Part shown: positions 23,053-33,267 of the stretch, piece by piece
How the letters are laid out: each line of letters opens with the position of its first letter
How positions within the stretch are numbered: the stretch's first letter is position 1
Source: Terana coerulea
Taxonomy: Eukaryota > Basidiomycota > Agaricomycetes > Polyporales > Phanerochaetaceae
DNA: 34,182 nt
Direction of reading: 5' to 3'
Assembly: GCA_024811115.1 (NCBI GenBank)
Contig: JAKOGH010000512.1
Location: 1-34,182, forward strand
Made by a program: the position numbers and the translations under genes
Notes under the pieces: generated by a model
Seen by the model: the letters and a program-made list of their open reading frames with translations, nothing else
The model's database searches: none
What the model was told of the DNA's origin: nothing

Positions 23053-25301
23053 TTACTGCGCCCTGGGCAAGAACGACAACTTGCACTCCTTGGCTGCGGG
23101 GAACAACACCTGTCATGGTCAAATCGGTAGTAAGTCTCCGCTATGCACACTGTCGATAGTTGATCACTTACAAATGCATCCCGCATCGCCATGCTGCGTT
23201 CGTTGGTCTCCCGCACATCCGCCTGGACCTCAAAGTTCCTGACGACCGTGGCGAGCACGATGCGAATCATGAGGTGAGCGAGGCTCTGTCCACCGCAAAC
23301 ACGGGTGCCGACGCCAAAGGTGATCAAGTGGGCGTTCATCCTACAAAATCTCTAGCTCAGCGTCGCGGTCCGAGTACCAGATGATGAGAATGGCGTACCG
23401 AGCCAGCCTCTCCTCTTCGGCCTCCTTGTCCTCAAGCTCGTTGATCAACCACCGTTCAGGCAGGAAGGTCTCCGCGCTCGGGAAGACTTCTTCGAGGCGA
23501 TGCATGCTCCAGCTCTGGGTCGAGACGATCGTGCCGGGCGGAAGCGTGTACCCCATCATATCAAAGTCCTCGTCTTTGGACGTCGAGAGGATCGGCGAGC
23601 CGGCGCGCGAAGGCGACGAGGCACGCGAGCGGGAGGATGCATGATACGGCCGGGAAGGGTTGGACGGGGACGGGACGACGCGTTCGAGCAGCGACGGAGC
23701 GGCACCGTAGATCCTAAGGCCTGTTGTTCGCACATCAGTCACTGTGCAGTATTCTTGTTGGAGCAGAGCAGAGCACATACACTCTTTGACAAACGCGTTC
23801 AAGTACGGCGCCTTCGAGAGGACTGTTGCATCGGGGACAACCTGCCTGTCAGGCATGATCTCCTCAATCTCCGCTTGAAGGCGTTGAGCGACGTCGCGAC
23901 GACGGCTGAGCTCCCAGAACATGTAGCTCAAGGTCGTGGAAGACGTGTCGACTCCGGCAATCCTAGCAAGTACAGCGAGTAAGCTTGGCGGTCCCTCGTT
24001 TTTGATATCGCACTTACAGGTGGCCCATAGCCTCGCTGATGATGTCGCGGTCGACCATATGTTGGTCCGTCGACCCGACCTTGTGCTGCAGCAGTCGCTG
24101 GATGAGCGCCATCTTCTTGCCCTCGCCGACGTGCACGCTTTCCGACGGCATCGTGTATCCAAGCGCCGACATGTCGTCCATGGGGCCGGCAGCGGGAGGC
24201 GGGATACTGTATTCGAGCTTTGACGCCTGCATGTTCGCGCGCATGGCGTACAGGCGCGAGCCGACGAACTGAAACGACCCTTCTCAGCAGGGGGAACAGT
24301 GGGTATATGCGCCGTGTAAAAATGACGTACCTCGGCAAGCACATTATCCGAGTTGCAGACCTCCCTGAACCTGGCGTTCGGGATCTTGCAGACGAGGTTC
24401 CAGGCCCAGTTGGGGACGGCACTTCGCTGCGCGTCGAACATACCGATTAGAAAAACTGCAAGACAGGGTATCGAACAAAACGCACCAAGATACCGCGCTT
24501 GGGAAAGTCGTAGACGGCAACGCTGAGCGGGTCCTTGATGTTCAGGGCCCAGTTGTCGAGGGAGCCAGGGGTCGAGCCGAAGACGGTGCAGGCGATCACG
24601 TCGACCATGAGATGCCGGAAGAGGTCGAGGCTGTCGACCGACTTCTCGCCGGAGATACGTTCGAGGGTCTGCGATGAGGCACCGTGTTAGAATGGTTAGA
24701 TGCCACGGGAAGGACAGTGACGCACGTCGGTGAGCTTGAGGGCAAGGTCGTGCAGCTCGGGCTGGAAGAGCGCGAGGTTCGAGGGCGTGTAGTGCGGCGC
24801 GTAGCTCTTCTTGCGTATCGCGTGCTCGGCGTGCGGGAGGGTGGTCATCGCGTGGTCATTGTTGTTCCTGTGTTTTCGTCAGTGAAAAGTCACTCGAATA
24901 CCAAAGCGGGTTACGACGTACGTCATCACACTCTTGTAGTACGCGCTCTTGTCAAACTTGTGGACGCAGTACACGCTGCGCATGGTCGTGAGGTCGCAGA
25001 AAGCGACTTTGTTGGGACCGATGCGCACGATGGGGCCGTAGGTGTCGAAGAGGTCCTGCACGACACGGCACTGCTGCATGCGCAGGACATGGGTGGTGAT
25101 CCACATGTCCGAGACGGCAGCATACCAGGGTCCGGGGAGCGAGGCGAGCGGGTGGAGGAAGAGGCGGTAGAAGACGAGGGAGAGGGTGTAGGTGACGGAG
25201 AGAGTGAAGACGAGGAGAAGCGCGCGCGAGGCAGAGGGCAGCAGGAGGAGGGAAGAAGCCGGGTAGCGCGAGAAGTTGGTGGGGACGGTGGTCGCGTTCA
25301 T
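23053..25301 (-). CDS. cytochrome P450 monooxygenase, membrane-anchored
   Basis: A complete 593-residue class II microsomal P450. Nine exons: 25301-24922, 24867-24726, 24668-24486, 24426-24331, 24268-24018, 23962-23781, 23720-23399, 23340-23172 and 23109-23053; all introns are GT-AG of 54-62 nt and the phases are consistent. In order: a hydrophobic N-terminal anchor (about residues 25-46), the proline hinge LASLPGPW, the I-helix oxygen-activation motif AGVDTSS (about 352-358), the K-helix ExxR as Glu411-Arg414, the PERW motif 499-502, and the heme loop FGVGTRVCGG with ligand Cys534. It would use NADPH-P450 reductase and O2; substrate unknown. Odd: between the K helix and the beta region about 30 Ser/Pro/Arg-rich residues are inserted (after ERVVPSPS), which makes the protein longer than the usual 500-550. 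No neighbouring terpene synthase or PKS gene is seen, so a detoxification or lignin/extractive-degradation role is a guess. No frame break was found. Confidence 0.93.
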
Positions 25302-25456
25302 GGCTGTATCGATGTCGAGGGAAGAGTTGGCTGTCGGTCGATTTGGTCGCGGGGCGGAAAGGTCGCTGGTCGCCTTGTGGGCGTGGGTGGGGGTGTGGTG
25401 GGGGTGGGGGTCGAGGAAAGGGTGCGCTTATGCGGACCCCGTCGTCGTCGCCCGCC

Positions 25457-25463
25457 CTTTATA
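25457..25463 (-). promoter_or_regulatory. TATA box of the P450 gene
   Basis: GGGTATAAAGGG on the minus strand gives TATAAAG about 155 bp upstream of the P450 start codon, inside a GC-rich stretch where such a motif stands out. Confidence 0.6.
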
Positions 25464-28400
25464 CCCCCCTCCATGTTGTCACTGTGACGAAGGCACTGGC
25501 GCCTTCGGTGTCTGGTTCGGATGCATCTGCGTCCCCGAAGACCCAGAACGAAAGTGGCGGTTGTCCGCGTTGGTCCCTTGCCCACTTTGGAAGTACCACT
25601 ACCATTTTGGAAGCGGTCTTTGGCGAAGCGACAGTTCCGTTGACGCGCGTCGCCCTTGTTCTGCCGGACAGTCTTCCCTCCGATGTCAGACATGGCTTCC
25701 CGCTCAGCTGCCGCGGCAGTCTGCGGCCGCGCACGATCCCGGTCGGGGGATCGTCTGCGCCACCACGCCTTGGCCCAGGCCCCTTGAGCTTGGAGGGCCC
25801 ATCGTCCACACGGCCGAGGCTCACAGGGCCTCGCCTCCGCCCGCTGAATCTGCCAGAGCGCACAGAGCAGACAGTGCGACCACGACCGGGAATTCTTTCG
25901 TGTTCGGATGTCATTGTTACGCCGCGCGATGGACAACCCTTCGCAGCCGCCTGGCGCGCTCACCGATGACGTCTACCGCGACTCCACTGCGCAAAAGAAG
26001 CAGCCCAAGCACTGGCTTGGTCGGGACTCAGCACAGGCCATCGCATTCGTACCGCCTGCCTGCCCTTGTCCGCTGTTTGTGTTGCGCACTTGATGGTCTG
26101 GCCAGACTTGACTTGATAAATTGCTCGGGGCGACCGACCCAGAGCGCGATCTGCACGAACATGCTCTCAGGTACAGCCACCGATACCCGTCCGATGTCAG
26201 GTCCACACTACCCGTGCGTTCACGGCTGGGCCACAACGGTGTACTCTATCCTTTTTACAGGACGTCTCTGCGGTAATATTTACGTGAGTGCTCGTTCTGT
26301 ACAACCCCTTGAATCTTCTTGCTCACCAGAAGAGTAACTGCCCTCCGGACAAATCCACCGGCGCATGCGCAGACAGTCGCGATATCCAAAGCGCCATCCT
26401 CTATTCCACGAAGCCCGTCAGTATCTTCACGAAATCAGGCTGAACGTTGCAGCTCACCAAACTTCGCGTGCAATCTACCGCGAACAACGTTCGTGCCTCT
26501 GCTCTGTGGTCCAAGGAGGCAGGCGGATGCCGCCCTTGTTGTGTGCGCTCGGTTCGGGGGTATCCCACGGGATCCTATCTCGTTCTGTAAAAGGTTTCAT
26601 ATTCTCTGCGTGAGGTGTATCAGTCCCATCGTATCAATGCACATGTTTGCTCACCAGAAGCACCACCTCCTGTTCACATCACCACCGATCTGAGGTAGGG
26701 TATAGCACACGGCCACAGCTTCACGGGAGATAGAACAGCCACAGCGCGAAGCGGTAGCATACAGTTGCTGCACCTGCACTTGAGCAGGCAGATGCCGCCC
26801 ATGTATGCAATTGGCAAGTCGGCCACGTGCATCGCGGGAGTGACGGTTCGCGGGATGCTCCCGCGAAGGGTGGCCTGCGAACCCGGTCACATAAAGTTCA
26901 CCGTGCTCGATGAGGCGACATTCATACTACGAGATACACCTTAGAGACACGGCTTCTATAGTTGAATCAAAGTTTGCTTCTTACCGGTCGAAACAGAGAA
27001 GCATTCCGCGCCTCCCCCTTATCTGGAATGCCATGTACGGAGACGCAGGGGCAGGACCCCGTCTGACCGCGCCACAGATTTCTCCATCCCAAGCCATCTG
27101 TACCTGCCATAGTGTTTGAAGCAGATTGGCTGCCCAATAGCTCGAGGATCGTCCCTCACGCGCACGAAGCACGAACTTGCAATTTATCGAGCACACCTTC
27201 TTGTGCTGGTTGAAACGTTGAAGGGCAGCGCAGAGGTCACGAATGAGAACAGCCTGACACGGGGATGGAATCAGATAGACCAGTATGATGACAATATGCT
27301 ACGCACCGAGAGTCGCAGAGTGTTCATGCGTCGAGGGTTGCATCTGGGCCTCGTTTCCGACTAGAGGACCGTATCAGAGCCGCTGCGCACGCGGGGATGT
27401 GCACATTCCATCCGCCCTGTAATCGTGAGTCGGAGAAACGTGCATATATCAATGAAGCAATATGATTCCAAGAGCAAGGGTGCCGCACCTGCCGTAGACC
27501 CGTGACCCAGAAATTGCTTCTCCCTGCCGATGCCCCTAAGCTGTCTTGAAAATTTACGCCCAGAACGTTCTGAATTAGGAAGTATTTAGAGAGGCGGTCG
27601 TTTTTTTAATAAAAAATCTGAGTTCTCTGCCGGCTAGTTTAATGTTTTCTGAAGCACAGGAGATAGAATAGACTGTAGGAAGCCGTAAATTACCTTCACG
27701 ATGATCTGTACTCCAGTAGATTCAACGAGGGAGATTACATGCCACAAAGTAAGCAAACGCACCTATTGACCAACCCGAGCAACCAAGTCGGATCCCACGT
27801 ATTATTGCTACTTATCCCTTCCTGGAGCACGCCAACTCTTGTACCGCCAACCTCCGAATGCGAGGGAGCCTTGCGGCAGAGCTCGAGTTCCGCCAAGACA
27901 AAATGCATGGGCAAATTTGACATTTTTACATGATGTACTGTCGGCTCATCGCGGGGAGTTGGCAGACAAGATTCGAGTGAGAGGGCGTAGTACGGCAGTG
28001 GTATCCACCAAAGCATTGTTGAAACAGAAGACAGTCAGATACTGCCGAGCAGGACTCGGGCAAGTGCTGTGGAGGAGAAGGGAGAGACTTCGGCATGCTG
28101 AGCATCGTCGTGCTTCAAGTTCCCAGCCAAGCCGCCTTGCGGAGGGTAACGCCCGAACGGCGAACGGGAGTCGTAACGACCCACGTGCGTGTCGGTCACG
28201 ATGACTCGTCGTCACTGCCCTGCAGTCACCCCGCTTGCTTTCCTTCACAACTCACCAAATCTGACCACTCCCAATATAATATCCTCGGCTGTATGCGACG
28301 TTGTCGGCCAAGCTTTGCAACTCTTGCCGAATTGTGATACCGCACATCACACATCCTCGAACATGGCCTCGCAGGATGATCGCAGAACTCAACAAGCTAC

Positions 28401-29282
28401 TCAACATATGCTCGTCTGTGGGCAACGAGTCCCAATGCCACTCATCTCTTTGTCAGGTTCCGAGGGTTGAAGCTCGAGGCAGAGGCCTAGTTGAGGTAGC
28501 GATGCAGTTCCAAACTGGAGGTAATCTGGAGATGACCTGCGAGTATATGTAGGAGGACTACGCTGGCAGGCCGGTATACTATATGCGCGCTTGAGACCTA
28601 GGTGCGCAAGCTGTATCTTGTCCCTGTAGGCTCGGAAGCTGACAACTTGAATCGTTGAATTCATACGCAGATAAGTCGATGAACAGCTCGCATACTGAAG
28701 AAGACCGCCATTTCCCCTATCCCGCTCAACCTTTACCTTGAGAATAACACAGAGATATACCGACCGGCGACAGGGAGATGGTTGTCTCTCGCAATCGTAC
28801 TCGTAAACATGTGCTTGGACTTCAGGCAGCGCGGTCGAGTATTACGAATATTGGGACATTACAGAGTATTTCCCCGCATCGTCCACCGCTTCAGCAAAGC
28901 CTGGACCCTGGATAACTCCTATCAACCCATTCTCCGGCTCGGCATAGCGGTCCTTTGTCAGCACAGAGAGGCACCGAAAAGTATCGCTTCTACGCCGAAC
29001 TCTCCGCCAAGGGCGCCGCTTGTTGGGGATGGGAACATTTCCGTGCCACTGTCAACGACGAACCAGCATGTCCGACAGAGAAGAGAGAGGAGCCCCTAAC
29101 TCTGCTGAGTGGGTTGCGCGTCTACAGCCAGCGGCATCCCGCCATTTCCTATCTTGCCCCGATCCTGCTTTTGTCTACCCCTCATGAGTAAAGGCCCCTA
29201 TGAGTAAGCCACAGCGGGATATACGGGAGGTATATCTGCCGCCCTCTGCTCGTCGTCCAAGCCTCCAACACTCTTTGCCGTC
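25464..29282. other. gene-poor stretch, 3.8 kb
   Basis: The first 500 bp are GC-rich and open in several frames at once, which is a composition effect. Further right the sequence becomes mixed and no exon chain could be built. The least unconvincing frames are 28782-29099 and 28955-29191 (plus strand, overlapping in different phases), which lack any recognised motif. The right end is the upstream region of MYND copy 2. Confidence 0.45.
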
Positions 29283-30343
29283 ATGGTTGCACCCGGATTG
29301 ATTGAGGATCGCTTCCACCTCCTCCGTTCGACAACGCTATCTTGGCGCACTTACCACACGACACCCTGTGACTGCGCCTCAGTGAGCAGCCAGGAAGTCC
29401 GCGCGTTCAACGAGGGCCCGATACAAATGCCCTGCTGCGACGTATCCGCATGACCGATGACCCTGCGGATGCTTTCGACCTTGCAATCAGGTGCGCCGCG
29501 TCTCACACACTTGTGCAAGCGCGCATACCGAGTTAACCTCTACAGGATGGTCTCCTACTGCGGCGCGTTCCCGAACTTCAAGCAGGTCGAGCAGGCCCTT
29601 CTCGCCATCGCTGCGCCAGACAACACCCCGCACACCCCGCACAAGCTACGCGTCCGGGCCCTATTCCTGCTCGCATACGTCTACCTCCTTCGCTACGAGG
29701 CTCTCGTTAACGCGGGCACTCCTGACGTTGAGATGCTCACTGCGGCGGCACGCACGGCCAACGATGCCGTCTCCCTTGGCTTCAGCTCCTTCAGCGCTAT
29801 GCGCTATGCGCGTCGCTTCCTATCTCTCCGCCTCCGGCCTATGCGCAGGGGGCGCCACGGACGAAGCCAACTCGACGTATCCTGCGGCTATCCGTGAATG
29901 CATCGCAGGCGTGACCTACTTATGGATCGAGTACGACAAGTGCTGTGCGTTTCGCAGTGGGCAGGCCATTCCTCTGAATGACGGGGCTCTCAGTGCCCCA
30001 AAGGCAGGACGGTGCGCCGCGGTAGGATGTGGGATCGAGTCGACGGATCGAGTCGAGCTGCAGAGGTGCTCTGGACCCTGTCCGCTCGCGGTCAAGCCAT
30101 ACTACTGTGGAGAACAGTGCCAGCGTGCGGTACGCCCAACTCCTTTCATCCGCGGAAGTGTCGTGCTAACTTAACGGTGCTTCCCAGGACTGGCGTGCTC
30201 GTCACCGACAAGAATGCCGTGCAGACGCGACCGCAGCCAATACGACAATGAATGACAACGAGTACGCCGGCCGCGACTCTGTCTACACCCCGGCCCGTGA
30301 CTACTATCTGATTTGTCTAAGGAGCTCTTGCAGTGTTAGCTAA
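29283..30343 (+). pseudogene. MYND-type zinc finger protein, copy 2 (two frame breaks)
   Basis: A paralog of the gene at 15750-17052 that reads through only if two length changes are undone. Exons: 29283-29490, 29546-30129 and 30188-30343, with 55- and 58-nt introns in the same places as copy 1. First break: at 29425-29427 (AAA) one base is missing; adding one joins FNEGPIQ to NALLRRIRM and gives the phase required by the donor at 29491. Second break: GCGCTAT is repeated in tandem at 29794-29807; removing one unit joins SLGFSSFSAM to RVASYLSASGLCAGG. After both changes all phases fit and the protein is about 313 residues, ending in an intact MYND finger: CAAVGC, RCSGPC, YCGEQC and DWRARHRQEC, again split by the last intron. 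It lacks the charged linker of copy 1. The first break may be a sequencing error; the second is more likely a real mutation. The intact zinc ligands suggest recent loss or a working allele elsewhere. Confidence 0.75.
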
Positions 30344-30877
30344 GCTTGCGTATAACGTGCATGGTGGATGATAAGTAAAGTCAGCAAGCGAGACAACAAA
30401 ATATTATTTTCCGCTGTGACGAAGATATGCCTGCTGTTCTACTGGTCGTTTTGGACTGCAGCACACTATGCGTCGCTCTGCTGCTCGGAGGCATAAGTGA
30501 GTTCCCCATAGCCTGCAGCCGTCTGTGTCACTGTGAGCGACCTTGAGTCAGGGCATAGGTCATGAGCGTCCTCGGCGTTAAGTGGCGTGGCGGATCAAAC
30601 GCCACCAAGGTCTTGACTTCCAAATACAACCAGGCTAAACCGGGTCTCTGACTTGCGACTGCTCAGGTATTAAGAGAAAGGATCCCTATACCGGCGATCA
30701 AGTTGGGTTTGCATCTTCCAAGTGATCCGAAGGTTCACCGTCCTTGACATGATGAGAATGATGTCACGGTGCCAGCCCTTGCGGGAAGGCCTTTGCAGTG
30801 GTCGCATACTTAGTATTGCAACTCTATGTTGCAGTCACTTGGAACACCAAGTAACATAAAAGCTTTCAGGCTCGATA
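30344..30877. other. spacer before the inverted-repeat block
   Basis: No gene or repeat was recognised. The left part should be the 3' flank of MYND copy 2. Confidence 0.4.
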
Positions 30878-31150
30878 GTGTCACAGACGGACAAGCATAC
30901 GTAGTATTATTTTTCATTTTCCCTGCATTTATTTAGCACAGATACATGTCCTGGTAGCAGCCCCAGAGCCTCTGGACTTCATTCCGACGATCCCGGCGCT
31001 TGGCGCCCAAATGCGGCTCGATTCTTCCCACGTTCTCGGACACTTAGCATTTTGGACTCTCTGGCCTTGTCCCTCATCTCGACCTCTTGGTCATTGGGGA
31101 CAAGGTATGTATTCTCTACACTGTACATAGTAGCAATGCTAACTTGGTCA
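30878..31150 (+). repeat. left arm of large inverted repeat, outer part
   Basis: About 235 bp (30878-31113) match the reverse complement of 32982-33215 at over 90% identity by eye, and 31119-31150 match the reverse complement of 32383-32413. The shared part contains a stretch that looks coding in copy 2 (LGAQMQLDSSHILGHLALWT) and ends in GGGGACAAG followed by a GTATGT donor-like site, so it may be a captured exon. In this arm an extra T after GGACTCTC breaks that frame. Confidence 0.75.
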
Positions 31151-31157
31151 TTGGGGA

Positions 31158-31832
31158 TAGTGTGGCCATGGTCCAGTTTGGTCCGGTTTTTGACCTATTT
31201 CAGCAGAACTCGAGCCTGAACCAAGCAGTAAGTAGTGAACCTGAACTAAAAACCGAACGGGACCGTTACTTTTTCATGAACTGGTTCATGCGGTTAGGTT
31301 CAGGTTCATGAACTGGTTTGAACTGAGGAACCAATAAGTCACCACAAATGTTCTTTGCTGAGCTATACATAAACCATGCACTGTGATATATGTCCTCCCT
31401 TGTACTCTAAGTGTGCACATATATTTAAAACAAATGTTTACTCACTTTATAAGCCAATACTCGCCCTTTGCAGACAAGAGTGGTGATATGAATAGTGGGC
31501 GCGCTTGCGATGAACAGTTAAGCGCCCGTTTTCGGCACAACACGGCAGCCCAAATAAGGCAACTATGTTCAAATAAGCATGCTTGCGCATGTTTTCACAC
31601 TTTCTTTGCACTTCTTTCACCATTTCTGTAGCCACAGAGTTACCTTCTGGTTTACAGTTCACAAAGTTCGGTTTGGTTCAGACGTAGTTCGGCGAGCTCG
31701 CGTATTTGTTGAACTCAGAACCAAACCAGGTCTACAGGTTCACAAACCGGACCTGACCTGGAGTGAACCATTGGTTCGGTTCTGTGGTTCAAGGTTCGAA
31801 CCACAGTTCAGGACCTAACCGCAGCCACACTA
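31158..31832. mobile_element. non-autonomous hAT-like DNA transposon, 675 bp
   Basis: The element begins TAGTGTGGC and ends GCCACACTA, a perfect 9-bp terminal inverted repeat with TA/TAG ends as in hAT elements. It is flanked by a perfect 8-bp direct repeat ATTGGGGA (31150-31157 and 31833-31840), the target-duplication length that defines hAT insertions. The outer 150-180 bp of each end are packed with GGTTCA/TGAACC-type motifs in both directions, like subterminal transposase-binding sites. The central part (about 31330-31650) is AT-rich and carries no transposase. The other arm of the surrounding inverted repeat lacks the element and so acts as a near-empty site. Confidence 0.85.
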
Positions 31833-31840
31833 ATTGGGGA

Positions 31841-31983
31841 TAAGTATTGGCATCTGCCTGCCTGTTCTGTGAGGTCTACTAGGAGTTGGCCTTCGTCGCC
31901 CTCCTTGTACTTGTTTTATCATCTATTCCTCATCTACTCTGATCCACTCGTGCTGGTTACGCATCAAGCTTGTTTCTGCAACA
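31841..31983 (+). repeat. left arm of large inverted repeat, inner part
   Basis: This segment, beginning right after the hAT target duplication, matches the reverse complement of about 32240-32382 (shared strings CTGCCTGCCTGTTCTGTGAG and TACTTGTTTTATCAT). Together with 30878-31150 it was one continuous arm before the hAT element inserted. Confidence 0.7.
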
Positions 31984-32239
31984 GATAGCGACCTCTGAAA
32001 CAAGGGAAAGCATCACTTTGAGCTGTGGGGCATTTTTACGGCAGGACGGCTTGTGCATTTTTGAATGTTAATATTGCGATGACCACAGCATGCATTGCCA
32101 GTTTCTATTACACCAATCCCAGAAAGTGCATATATTATAATGATCATGTTAACAAAAAGAGATTATTTGTGGCCAGATGCATACTCCCTCATGAGCTGGC
32201 CGAAGTGCTCCTGTACTTCTTTCATATGCTCCTGAGTCA

Positions 32240-32413
32240 TCGTGCCGCAGAAACGAGCTTGACGCGTAACCAGCACAAGTGGGTTGGAGTAAATGAGGAA
32301 TGGATGATAAAACAAGTACGAGGGAGGGCGACAAGGCCAACTCCCCAGTAAACCTCACAGAACAGGCAGGCAGGTATAATACTGACCAAGTTAGCATTGC
32401 TACAACGTACAGT
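32240..32413 (-). repeat. right arm of large inverted repeat, inner part
   Basis: Reverse complement of the left arm's inner part plus the 31119-31150 segment, here contiguous: TAGCAATGCTAACTTGGTCA runs almost directly into the TGCCTGCC part, without the hAT element. About 250 bp of non-repeated sequence (31984-32239) separates the two arms. On the minus strand the segment is open as LPACLFCEVYWGVGLVAL, of unknown origin. Confidence 0.7.
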
Positions 32414-32447
32414 ACATAAAATTATCACAAAACTACAATACTCACCT

Positions 32448-32943
32448 GCTGGGATGACTTGAAAGAGGTGGGGAAAGCAGAGGGACTTAAGTAGAGCTAG
32501 TAGAGTGGATCTGAATCAACGATGTTGTTGAGTCTGAGGTTTAGCCCACAGACCAGCCTCCTTATATACATGTGTAGAGGGACCCCAAACACTATCTAAG
32601 ACCTCCAATACCATATGCTGACTGATACAGTCAGGTGATGTCTGACTAAGGCTCCAGAGCATACCACCACTCTAACTTCCTTATCAGATCTGACCTAGCT
32701 ATCATGCTAACATCAACACTATCTAGATGTCCTAATCGAGCTACTGTACACTACCAGTCCATGCTGTCATACTGACATCATACTGAGGTCATAGTCCAGA
32801 ACAGTTCCAGACCAGAGTCCTGGATCCTACGTCCGTATAAGGCATATCCCTGATGTCCATGTGATAAGCACATGGCAAACTGATCTAGCATCTTGTAACG
32901 CTGTGTGACGACTTGGTGACATGCCCCGTGACTTGATGTTACA
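32448..32943 (-). mobile_element. LTR-like insertion in the right arm
   Basis: On the minus strand this 496-bp stretch begins TGTAACATCAAGTCACGGG, contains a promoter-like TATATAAGG (32568-32560) and ends CCCAGCA, so it has the TG...CA ends and internal TATA box expected of a solo LTR from a Gypsy- or Copia-type element. It lies within the part of the right arm (32414-32981) absent from the left arm, which shows that it is an insertion. No 5-bp target duplication was found, and flanking bases of the insertion (32414-32447 and 32944-32981) are unassigned, so the exact borders and class are unsure. Confidence 0.45.
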
Positions 32944-32981
32944 CTCTAAGCGCTGTAGACCAGCGCTGAAATTTGTGACAA

Positions 32982-33215
32982 AATACATACCTTGTCCCCA
33001 ATGACCAAGAGGTCGAGATGAGGGACAAGGCCGAGAGTCCAAAGTGCTAAGTGTCCGAGAATGTGGGAAGAATCGAGCTGCATTTGGGCGCCAAGCGCCG
33101 GGATCATCGGAATGAAGTCCAGAGGCTCTGGGGCTGCTACCAGGCCGTGTATCTGTGCTAAATAAATGCGAGAAAATGAAAAATAATACTATATATGTGT
33201 GTCCGTCTGCGACAC
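32982..33215 (-). repeat. right arm of large inverted repeat, outer part
   Basis: Reverse complement of 30878-31113 at over 90% by eye. Similarity stops abruptly at GTGTCGCAGACGG on this side and GTGTCACAGACGG on the left, so these are the outer ends of the inverted repeat, 2.34 kb apart. No target duplication is visible outside them. Confidence 0.75.
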
Positions 33216-33267
33216 ATTGTGCTTGATGCTAGCTGCACACCTCCACCGCCAGGAGCATTGATGGTGA

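Noticed and set aside
23053..25301. P450 and neighbours as a secondary-metabolite cluster
   Set aside because: No terpene synthase, polyketide synthase, NRPS, transporter or regulator lies nearby; a single P450 does not make a cluster.
24684..26337. Plus-strand open frames of 267 and 353 codons
   Set aside because: The first is antisense to the P450 N-terminal exons and the second covers its GC-rich promoter. Both have shadow composition (Gly/Val/Arg- or Pro/Arg-rich) and no motif.
28782..29191. Overlapping open frames of 105 and 78 codons upstream of MYND copy 2
   Set aside because: They are in different phases, have no family motif and no phase-compatible exon partners. They were not called as a gene, although a lineage-specific peptide cannot be excluded.
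31383..31631. 82-codon open frame inside the hAT-like element
   Set aside because: It is too short for a transposase and lacks hAT dimerisation or catalytic motifs; the element is non-autonomous.
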